From contig CAZADH010000063.1 in the NCBI GenBank assembly GCA_964483805.1, positions 1-24,584 of the forward strand: a DNA stretch of 24,584 nt. The letters run 5' to 3'. The stretch's first letter is position 1. Every line of letters begins with the position of its first letter. The notes beneath the pieces are model-generated. The model saw nothing but the letters and a program-made list of their open reading frames with translations. It was not told the DNA's origin and searched no databases. This DNA comes from CAZADH01 sp964483805 (GTDB lineage: Bacteria > Muiribacteriota > Ozemobacteria > Ozemobacterales > Ozemobacteraceae). This document shows positions 14,832-22,700 of the stretch, in pieces. Made by a program: the position numbers and the translations under genes.

Positions 14832-16790
14832 TTAGAAGGTGATCTTCTGATCGACGACCGGAACCAGGTTGGCGCCGACGACGGTCACGTAACCGGGGGT
14901 GCCGGCGGTGACCGGAACGGTCAAGACCACTTTGCCGGCGGCATCGGTGGTGCCGGTCACGACGGTCTCGTACTTCTCGGTGTAGCAGGTGACGCGGGCG
15001 TTGGCAACGGCCTGGCCGGCGTCATCGGTGACGACGCAGGCAACCTTGCCGGCGGCCGCTTCGCTCTTCGCGGTGATCGCCTTCGGGGCGCGCATGCGCA
15101 CCAGGGTGGTGCAATCACCGAACCAATGCCACTGCTCGACCATCATGACGCCCGAACCCTTCGGCTCGGTGCCATACTGCTCGAGACCCTTGATGATGCC
15201 GTTCATGAACAGGCCACCGGCCGTCTGGTAGGTCTCGTTCAGGATGTAGTTGATGGTGATTTCGCTCTGGACGATGCACGGAGGCACCCACTCCATGTTG
15301 GTCGAAGCGGCGCAGATGCCGATCGCACCCTTGGGATTGTCGAGGTCGCCGGCCTTCATCCAGGCCTCCGCGAAACAGTCGCTGCCGGGTTTGGCGAAGT
15401 CGCCGTTCACGCACGCGACGCTGATGATGTAGGGCAACTTCCAACCGTTCTTCAAGAGCGACGAGCAGTCGCCAACGTTGAACGCCGAACTGACCCACAT
15501 GGTCTTGCTGCCGTGGCCGATATAGTTGATCAGGCTGCGGCCCTCGTTGACCCCGGCGGCCACTTTGGCTTTCGGCGCGCTCGGATCGTAGATCTGGTCG
15601 ACGGAGGTGAAGCGGTTCGCCTTCAAGAGCGCATCGCGCAGCCAGTTGGCGCGCTCGAAATCGGTCGGCTTGCCTTCGGAGCTGGCGATACCCATGGCCT
15701 TGGTGTACCAAGCGGCATCGGCACCCGTGCTCGGGAACTGCTCATAGGTGATGAACTTGGCAACCTGATACGCCACGTCTTCTTTTTTGTTGGCGCAAAT
15801 GCGGCTGATCATGGCGTCCGGAACATGGTCGTCGCCGGCCAGCTTCACATAGCACGGATCGGAATCGGCGTTCTCTTTGACACCCTTCGGGGTCGGCAGG
15901 GCCGGAGAATCGCCGACGAGAATGATGTGGGTGAGGTTACCCTTGGCGAAATCGGCAGCGATCGCGGCCTTGACGGTGGCGATCGTGGCGCCGCCAATCT
16001 CGCTGACCTTGAGCATGGTCACGTCGGTGCCGCACTTCTTGCGCCACATGACGAACGGCATCATCGGCTCGGCATACTCGTCGAGGGTGATGATGAGCAA
16101 GCGGCCGTTCTCGTTGAGGCGGGGCAGGCGGTTGGCCACCTGGCGGAAGTTGATGAAGTGGCGCGCGTAGATCGGCTCGAACTCGCGGGAAATCGGCTGT
16201 TGTTTGAACGCCGGACCGCGCATCGGCTGGTCGTTGGTGACGCGGACGCGAATGCTCTTGTAGACGCGGATTTCGTTGCGCTTCGGATTGTACTGAACCG
16301 GGGCGACCTGCAGGCGGGTGCCGCGAACATCGCGGAAGATGAACGGCTGCTCGACGGTCACGAGCTGGTTGTCGGCCGGAATCCACGCATCCTGCTCGTA
16401 CGCATCACCGAACACGAACGGCACGGTGGTGGGATCGATGTTGCGGGTCAGCGGGCCCTTGCTCGGGGCAACCCGGGCATCCAGCTTCAATACATTGTAT
16501 TGGCTGTTGACGATCGTCACCTTGGGATCGCGATCGTTGGCCACCATCAACAACGCCGACATGATCGGCAGTTCGGGCTGGCCGGCATCTTGACTGGCGC
16601 GAGCGCCATCGACATTGAAGGTAATGGCTTTGGAACCATTAACCATGACATCGGCCAGCGACACGCGCGGCACGGCCACGGTCAATTCGGTATTCGCACC
16701 CTTGACGTCATGCAGGATGAACCCTGCAAAAGCCGTCTGGGCCACCAACACCAGAACCACACTCAAAACAGTCTGCCACAGTTTTCGCAC
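14832..16790 (-). CDS. gingipain-like cysteine peptidase, family C25 (paralogue A)
   Basis: A 652-residue secreted peptidase. The start is GTG at 16790, with GAGGAGGG six bases upstream; an in-frame TTG at 16811 has no such site. A signal peptide follows at once (LWQTVLSVVLVLVAQTAFA). Residues about 25-220 form an N-terminal beta-rich region like the C25 propeptide. The catalytic region is about 225-570, with His426 in INYIGHGSKT and Cys460 in IISVACVNGDF, the C25 His/Cys dyad. The tail (about 573-652) is an Ig-like beta domain (ACVVTDDAGQAVANARVTCY). It should act outside the cytoplasm. No Por-type sorting domain was recognised, so the export route beyond the inner membrane is unknown. It has its own promoter (16841-16870) and downstream hairpin, and a close paralogue lies upstream. 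Confidence 0.9.
   Translation of the reverse strand: MRKLWQTVLSVVLVLVAQTAFAGFILHDVKGANTELTVAVPRVSLADVMVNGSKAITFNVDGARASQDAGQPELPIMSALLMVANDRDPKVTIVNSQYNVLKLDARVAPSKGPLTRNIDPTTVPFVFGDAYEQDAWIPADNQLVTVEQPFIFRDVRGTRLQVAPVQYNPKRNEIRVYKSIRVRVTNDQPMRGPAFKQQPISREFEPIYARHFINFRQVANRLPRLNENGRLLIITLDEYAEPMMPFVMWRKKCGTDVTMLKVSEIGGATIATVKAAIAADFAKGNLTHIILVGDSPALPTPKGVKENADSDPCYVKLAGDDHVPDAMISRICANKKEDVAYQVAKFITYEQFPSTGADAAWYTKAMGIASSEGKPTDFERANWLRDALLKANRFTSVDQIYDPSAPKAKVAAGVNEGRSLINYIGHGSKTMWVSSAFNVGDCSSLLKNGWKLPYIISVACVNGDFAKPGSDCFAEAWMKAGDLDNPKGAIGICAASTNMEWVPPCIVQSEITINYILNETYQTAGGLFMNGIIKGLEQYGTEPKGSGVMMVEQWHWFGDCTTLVRMRAPKAITAKSEAAAGKVACVVTDDAGQAVANARVTCYTEKYETVVTGTTDAAGKVVLTVPVTAGTPGYVTVVGANLVPVVDQKITF
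16488..16502. repeat. perfect 15-base inverted repeat built from the dispersed motif
   Basis: CAATACA-T-TGTATTG lies inside C25 paralogue A, encoding Gln-Tyr-Asn-Val-Leu. Both arms match the core of the TGTATTGC word that recurs through the window. Confidence 0.8.
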
Positions 16791-16840
16791 GCTATTCCCT
16801 CCTCGATACAATTTGATACAAGATAGGTTGACTATTGTTT

Positions 16841-16870
16841 ATTATAACGAACCCTCGAACCGGTACACAA
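16841..16870 (-). promoter_or_regulatory. sigma70-type promoter of C25 paralogue A
   Basis: On the minus strand a perfect -10 TATAAT (16841-16846) lies 18 bases from TTGTGT (16865-16870, TTG conserved). The predicted transcript starts near 16834, giving a leader of about 44 bases before the GTG at 16790. The leader is AT-rich and contains two copies of TGTATC ten bases apart. Confidence 0.6.
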
Positions 16871-16946
16871 CCCGCGCCTCGAAAAAAAACTGCCAATCGC
16901 CAGAACGGGCGAACGGGCCGACAAAAAGAGCCTCTGTCCGCCCAAG

Positions 16947-16981
16947 AAAAAAGCGACCGCCGCATGCCTCGCGGCGGTCGC
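16947..16981 (-). terminator. rho-independent terminator of C25 paralogue B
   Basis: GCGACCGCCGC (16953-16963) and GCGGCGGTCGC (16971-16981) form a perfect 11-base-pair stem with a seven-base loop. On the minus strand it is followed directly by six T residues. It begins 21 bases after the stop of the gene at 17003. This is the clearest terminator in the window. Confidence 0.9.
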
Positions 16982-17002
16982 CCTTCGTCACTCCGGGCAG
17001 AT

Positions 17003-19117
17003 TCAGAACTGCACGGGCTGGTCGACGATCGGGATCAGGTCGCTGCCGACAACGGTGACGTAACCCGTCGTGCCGCGGGCCACCGGCATCGAGAAACTCG
17101 CCTTGCCGGCCGCGTCGGTGCATGCGCCCGCCACGGTTTCAAAACGATCGGTGTAGCAGGTGACGCGGGCGCCTTCGATCAATGCCCCGTTGGCATCGGC
17201 CACGGTGGCCTCGACGCGAGAGTTGCCCTCCGCAGCCGTGATGCTCACCTTGCACTCGATTTTGCTGGGCACCCGGGTGCGCACCAGCGTGGTGCAGTCA
17301 CCGAACCAGTGCCACTGCTCGGCCATCATGACGCCCGAACCCTTCGGCTCGATGCCGTATTGTTCGAGGCCCTTCATGATGCCGTTCATCATGAGGCCGC
17401 CGGCGGTCTTGTACAAGTTATTTACAATGTAATTTTTGGTGATTTCCGCCTGGACAATGCAGGGCGGCACCCACTCCATGTTGGTCGAGGCTGCGAAGAT
17501 GCCTACGGCTCCGCGCGGACTGTCGAGGTTGCCGGCCTTCATCCAGGCCTCGGCGAAGCAATCGGTGGCTGCGGCAAAGGCACCGTTGACACAGGCCACA
17601 TCAATGATGAAGGGCAGCTTCCAACCGTTCTGCAGCTTGTTTTGGCAGTCGGCAACCGAGAACCCCGAAGTCACCCAGGTGGTCTTGCTGCCATGACCGA
17701 TGTAGTTGATCAAGCTGCGGCCCTCGTTGACACCAACGGCGATCTGGTCTTTGAGCGAGAGCGCGGCCGTCACCGAGCCATCGCGATCGATCGAATAGTC
17801 CATCATTGGTGGCAGATGCGGCCCCGGCATGCCCGGAACGTGCGGCGGGAAACCGGGATACGGCGGATAACCACCCGCCGAGCCGCCACCCGTCGAGGTG
17901 ACGTGGGCCTTGTCGTAGATCTGGTCAACCGCAGTGAAGCGATTGTTGGCCAACAGGGCGTTGCGCAGTTCGTTGCACCGCTCGAAATCGGTCGGATTGC
18001 CCTCGGCGCTGGCGATCCCCATGGCCTTCGTATACCAGGCCGCACTGTCACCGGTGCTCGGGTATTGCTCGTAATTGATGAACTTCGCCACCTGGTAGGC
18101 GACCTCGTCGGCAGTGGTCGCACTGATGCGGCTGATCATGGCGTCAGGAACATGATCGTTGCCGGCGAGTTTCACGTAGCAGGGGTCGCTGTCGGCGTTT
18201 TCTTTGACACCTTTGAGCGTCGGCATCTGCTGCACATCGCCAACGAGGACGACATGGGTCAGGCCACCGCGGTCGAACTCTTTCTGGATGCAGTCTTTGA
18301 TTGCGGTGCTGTTGGCGCCGCCGATCTCCGACAGCTTCACCAGGCGGGCATCGAGGCCGCATTTCTTTTTCCAGACCAGCAGCGGCATTGCTGCGTCGGC
18401 CAGTTCGTCTGGAGCCACGATCAGCAAACGGCCGTTCTCCTCGAGGCGCGGCAGGCGGGCGGCCTGACGGGCAAAGTTGATGAAGAACGACTTGTAGAGC
18501 GGTTCGAACACCGATGAAATCTGGACGCGGCCGCGCTTGGGCAGATTGGTGGCGGGCTGGTCGAAGGCAATCTTGAGCGTGAAGTTGCGATAGATGCGCA
18601 ACTGTTTCTTGACTGGATTGTATTGCACCGGGTTGACTTCGAGGCGCACCCCGCGGACATCCCGGAAAATGAAGGGCGCGCCGACCTGAACCAATTGGTC
18701 GTCACTGGGATACCAGGCGTCGGTCTCGTACATCTTGTCGAACGACAACGGGATCCTGGTCGGGTCGATGTTGCGGGTCAGACGGCCTTTGCTTGGCATC
18801 ACCCGGCCCTCGAGCGAGACCACCTGGCACTGTTTGTTGGCGATGGTGACGCTCGGGTTGCGCTCGAACGGCAACATGACCAGAGCCGACATGACCGGCA
18901 GCTCGGGCAGGCCCAGTTCCTGGGTCAACCGGGATTTGTCGATGCCGACGGCGACCAGGGTTTTGCCGTCGACCTCGCGTTTGGCCAGGCGGGCATTAGG
19001 AACGTCGACGCGCACGTCGAGATCCGGGCCGCGCGTGTTGCGCAGGACGAAGCCATCGGCTGCCAGTACGGGTGCGGCGATTGCCAGGCACATCACCATC
19101 AACAACAGTTTCTTCAC
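17003..19117 (-). CDS. gingipain-like cysteine peptidase, family C25 (paralogue B)
   Basis: A 704-residue secreted peptidase, paralogous to the next gene downstream across its whole length. The start is GTG at 19117 with AGGAGG five bases upstream; the signal peptide is KKLLLMVMCLAIAAPVLAA. The order is the same as in paralogue A: propeptide-like beta region (about 22-225), catalytic region (about 230-615) with His475 (INYIGHGSKT) and Cys509 (IIDVACVNGAF), and Ig-like tail (about 620-704). Long stretches are near identical to A, such as LKGVKENADSDPCYVKLAG and AASTNMEWVPPCIVQ. It differs by an insertion at about 404-456 rich in Gly, Pro, Tyr and His (GGYPPYPGFPPHVPGMPG), which lies just before the catalytic His and so may be a cleavable or regulatory loop. 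It has its own promoter and a strong terminator. Confidence 0.9.
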   Translation of the reverse strand: MKKLLLMVMCLAIAAPVLAADGFVLRNTRGPDLDVRVDVPNARLAKREVDGKTLVAVGIDKSRLTQELGLPELPVMSALVMLPFERNPSVTIANKQCQVVSLEGRVMPSKGRLTRNIDPTRIPLSFDKMYETDAWYPSDDQLVQVGAPFIFRDVRGVRLEVNPVQYNPVKKQLRIYRNFTLKIAFDQPATNLPKRGRVQISSVFEPLYKSFFINFARQAARLPRLEENGRLLIVAPDELADAAMPLLVWKKKCGLDARLVKLSEIGGANSTAIKDCIQKEFDRGGLTHVVLVGDVQQMPTLKGVKENADSDPCYVKLAGNDHVPDAMISRISATTADEVAYQVAKFINYEQYPSTGDSAAWYTKAMGIASAEGNPTDFERCNELRNALLANNRFTAVDQIYDKAHVTSTGGGSAGGYPPYPGFPPHVPGMPGPHLPPMMDYSIDRDGSVTAALSLKDQIAVGVNEGRSLINYIGHGSKTTWVTSGFSVADCQNKLQNGWKLPFIIDVACVNGAFAAATDCFAEAWMKAGNLDSPRGAVGIFAASTNMEWVPPCIVQAEITKNYIVNNLYKTAGGLMMNGIMKGLEQYGIEPKGSGVMMAEQWHWFGDCTTLVRTRVPSKIECKVSITAAEGNSRVEATVADANGALIEGARVTCYTDRFETVAGACTDAAGKASFSMPVARGTTGYVTVVGSDLIPIVDQPVQF

Positions 19118-19167
19118 AACGCCCTCCTCGCTTGGTTTCGCTCATTCGGTGCGGATACGCAAGCATC

Positions 19168-19196
19168 ATTATATAGCGCGCCAGGACGCCGGACAA
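19168..19196 (-). promoter_or_regulatory. sigma70-type promoter of C25 paralogue B
   Basis: On the minus strand a perfect -10 TATAAT (19168-19173) and a -35 TTGTCC (19191-19196, four of six) are separated by 17 bases. The predicted leader is about 44 bases, the same length as for paralogue A. Confidence 0.65.
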
Positions 19197-19228
19197 CCGG
19201 TCCGCCCGCCCCAGACCGAAAACCCGCT

Positions 19229-19256
19229 TTGCCTGGACTTCGTCCTGTGATACATT
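19229..19256 (+). promoter_or_regulatory. possible promoter of the STAS gene, giving a very short leader
   Basis: TTGCCT (19229-19234) and TACATT (19251-19256, four of six) are 16 bases apart. The expected transcript start falls at about 19263, which is the first ATG. The message would then be leaderless, or translation would start at the second ATG (19287). Confidence 0.35.
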
Positions 19257-19262
19257 GCCGGT

Positions 19263-19637
19263 ATGACTGGCGGGAACCGTGGTCCGATGTCTTCCGTGCT
19301 CAACTTGCGCACGCTGCGCGAGGTGCTCGTTGTCGATGTCGAAGGCCGTTTCACCGACGATGCCCGCGAGTGGCTCGACAACCACCTGTTTCCGGCGCTG
19401 ACTCCCAAGGTCAAAGTGCTGCTCGATTTTTCGCGCTGTCGGCTCATCGACAGCCCCGGGGTGGCGCTCATTCTCGAAGTTGTCCTGCGCCTGCGCGAAG
19501 ATCATCAGGGTCACGTGGTCCTGACCGCGCTTTCGCCGTTGATGCACGACGTCCTCGATATGGCGGGGGTCCTCCCTCTTGCCCACGTCGCGCCGACGGC
19601 CGACATCGGCTTGTCGATGGCCTGCACGCTCGAGTAG
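19263..19637 (+). CDS. STAS-domain protein (anti-sigma factor antagonist type)
   Basis: A protein of 124 residues (116 if it starts at the second ATG, 19287). The pattern fits a single STAS domain: strands LREVLVVDVEGRF and KVKVLLDFSRCRLID, then DSPGVALILEVVLRLRE, VVLTALSPLMHDVLDMAGV and a C-terminal helix. In SpoIIAA-type antagonists the first Ser of DSSG is phosphorylated by an anti-sigma kinase. Here Ser64 is kept, but the next residue is Pro in place of Ser. It may therefore act as a phospho-switch in partner-swapping control of a sigma factor or an enzyme. No kinase, phosphatase or sigma factor is seen nearby. Neither start has a clear Shine-Dalgarno site. It is transcribed divergently from C25 paralogue B. 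Confidence 0.8.
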   Translation: MTGGNRGPMSSVLNLRTLREVLVVDVEGRFTDDAREWLDNHLFPALTPKVKVLLDFSRCRLIDSPGVALILEVVLRLREDHQGHVVLTALSPLMHDVLDMAGVLPLAHVAPTADIGLSMACTLE

Positions 19638-19701
19638 TTCGCCAGTTGGTTGGTGTCGGCCGCGTGGCATGACCCGGCCGGGCAGACTCCGCAGAAACAA
19701 A

Positions 19702-19734
19702 GAACCCGGGGGACAATCCCCCGGGTTCCTTTCT
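19702..19734. terminator. bidirectional rho-independent terminator
   Basis: GAACCCGGGGG (19702-19712) pairs with CCCCCGGGTTC (19718-19728) in a perfect 11-base-pair stem with a five-base loop. On the plus strand CTTTCT follows, and on the minus strand TTTGTTTC follows. It sits between the converging STAS gene (stop 19637) and the giant gene (stop 19770) and can serve both. Confidence 0.85.
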
Positions 19735-19769
19735 CGTCGGCGCGGATTTCCGTGGGCCGCGCCGGTCGA

Positions 19770-22700
19770 TCATTGCTTGGGCGGAGCCGCTTCGCGCACC
19801 ACCGCGCCATACTGGTCGCTCATCATGAGAATCGAGAACCGTTCCACATTGTCGAGGTCGTTGGTGCTCAACGACGCATAGTCGAACCGGCCGCGCAGAT
19901 CCGTGTAACCGTCTTTGTAGAACCGCACTTCCTTGTCTTTCATGCGGGCGTAGACTTTCACGTAGACCTTTGCCAGCGGCTCATGGGTGCGTTCGTGGGC
20001 GAGGCGCACCTGGCCATAGTTCTCGAGGACATCGATGCCCAACGAGTTCTGATAATACGCCTGGGAGCGGGTGACGCCGCCCGAGGTGATCTCGATCATC
20101 ACGTTGCGATCGCGCAGCCCCGTGGGCAGGTCGATGGTCAGTGACGCCTGGCCGGCCGGGAGTTCGACGACGGTCGACTCGTTCGGTTCGATGGCCGAGA
20201 ACTGACCGGTCACCTCTTGCACGAACGGGTTGCGCGAGAAGAGCAGTTCGATATCCATCAGGTAGTAATTGATGCGGCACTTGCTCAGGTTCTGGTAACG
20301 CAGAGTGATCACCCGGTTTTCGACCTTGAACGACAGGTTCGGTTCGGTCGCGGCCAGTTGCACCTGTTGCTGGTCACGGTCGTCCTTGTCGATGACCTTC
20401 GGACCCTTGCCCGTGATCTCCTCGGCCTGGGCTGCGACATCCTGGAACAGTTTGCGCCAGCGATCGACCGGGTGGTCGAGATACTTGCGGGCAACGTCGA
20501 GTGCGACCGCGGGTTGCTCGGCGCTGAAGGCCAGCCAGGCCTTCATGTAGTCGTATTGCAGGGTGGAAACCAGGCCGGCATCCTTGAGAGCGGCGAAGAA
20601 GCGCTGCGCTTCCTCGATGCGATCCTGCAATACCATGTAGTACGTCACGGCCAGACGATCGGCATCGGTGAGCGCGCGACGGTAGGACAGGTCGATGAGC
20701 AACTTGTTGTATTGCTCAGAGAACTGCTGGTTGAGGATCTTGCGGTTCTTGCCCAGTTGATACGCCCGCGCGTTGACCAACGGCCAATATTCGCGGTGCT
20801 GGTAGGTGAAGCGGGTCACCGGATCGACGTTGAGCAACTCACTGGCGATGTTGCTGCCAACCTGGGTGGTGAAGGGGGAATGCGCCAGATACTCGCGTGC
20901 GGTGTTCACGTCTCGATGGTGCATGGCATAAGACCAGATCACGTCGCGATAGACATGGCGTTTGGTCAGAAGTGCGATCGCCTGGTCGAAGAAGTTGCGA
21001 TTGCGCAGGCGCCAGGCCATGAGGGTCAGGTCGAGCCGATCGATGTTGTTGGCCTCGAGGTAGTTGAGCACGTCTTTCTCGGAACCGTTCTGCGAAATGT
21101 GCTGCCATGAGGTCGTATCGATCTTGGTCAGCGCCTCGACGACGTTGAAGACAAAGGGGTCGGAACACGCGATCAATTGCTCGTTTTGCGCGACGTGAAC
21201 CGGGAAGTGGCCGAACTGACCGGCTTTGGGGAAGTAGAAGAAATACTCGATGGTCTGGGTCGAATACGGTTCGATCTGGCGGTGGACGCTGCGCGTGTAG
21301 AAACCGTTGAGCACCGGGATGGCGCCGTGCGGGATCTGCAGCAACACATCGACTTTCTTGCGGCTCGATGTCGGGTTGGTCAGCACCACCTGGCAACCGT
21401 AGACACGGGCGGGCAGGAACTCCTCGGTAACGAACTTGTCGAACCGTTCGTTGCCTTCGTTGCGGTAGCGGTCGTCATTGGCAAAGAAGTTCTGCCCGAC
21501 GAGCAGGGTCTGGGCCTTGGTTGTCTGCTCTGCCGGTTTGATCTCTTTGTGGAAGACGATGGCGCCGCGCGACGGTGCCCACGCGAGTTTAGTTTCGCCG
21601 TAATCGGCCGTGAACGACGCCGGGGTGAAGGGCAGATCGAGCACGGCAAGCGCGAACATCATCTCGGGGAAGTTGCGAGATGCTTCGGCAACCCGGTTCG
21701 ACAGGAACGGCTTGTCGCCAGGCGCGGCCGCGTAATCGCTCCAGAACCCGTTGATGGTGATCAGACCCGCGACGTGGCGTTCGATCGGGAGTTTGTAGTA
21801 GTTGTTCTCGACCCACTCCTCGGTCTTCTCGAGGGCCCGATAGAGTTGGCGCACCTGCTTGCGTCGCAGGGTGTCCTCCTCCATCTCTTTCATGTCGGCG
21901 GCCAGGCCGCGCGACCGGCTCTTCATCTCGAGATCGGCACGGCCAGCCCGCTTGGCCAGTTTGCCGGCCGCCTTCTGCGGCATCGGGGCGGCGGCGATCT
22001 CGCTGGCGGCCATCCCTTCATCGGCCGGCGACTCGAACGAATCCATCTCGCTGTCGTCCATTTTCGCGCCGCCCGTCGGCATGACCGAAGGGGGCGGCGG
22101 TGGCGGCGGGGCCATCGGCCGGGCCATCGAGGGGCGCGGTACCGGTTTGGCCGCCAACGCCGCGCTTTTCTTGGCCTCGAAACCGAAGCGGTCACCGGTC
22201 TCGAGCGCGCTGCCCTTCAGCGCTGTGTTGAACAGTTCGTTCTGCTTGTCAGTGTCGATCGGCAGCAGATCGAAGAGGTCTTTGGTATGACGGGCCATCT
22301 GCGGACCTTCGCCGTTGATGCGCTGTGCCAGCAGAATGCGCTCGACGATGTTGAGACGACCGAACGCCCAGGGTTTGAGATACTCAGACAGGTCGTTGCC
22401 CAACAGCCAGTGGTCGAGGAAGGTCTTGTCTTTCTTATTTACAAGATATGGCTTGATGACAGCACCGAAAAACTCAGGGTCTTTCTTGTACAAGAAGAAA
22501 CTCAGTTCGTGACAGGCATACTTCGAGTACAGCTCACGTTTCTTCTCGACGCTCAACTCGGGCCACGTGGTCACAAACGAGAACTCGGTGAGGGTGGCAT
22601 CGTGGCTCAGGGTCACGAAGAGCGAATACACCCCGGCGAGGGAGTCGTACGCTTCCATTTTTGCCGTGGTGATGTCGTTGATGGTGAGCGCCTGGCTTGC

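Noticed and set aside
15126..16826. Long plus-strand open frame of 566 codons
   Set aside because: It runs antisense to C25 paralogue A, whose catalytic motifs, start signals, promoter and hairpin are clear. Its His/Asp/Arg-rich translation is typical of a high-GC shadow frame.
16835..18517. Long plus-strand open frame of 560 codons
   Set aside because: Antisense to C25 paralogue B; no ribosome site and no recognisable domain. Similar translations arise opposite paralogue A, as expected for shadows of paralogues.
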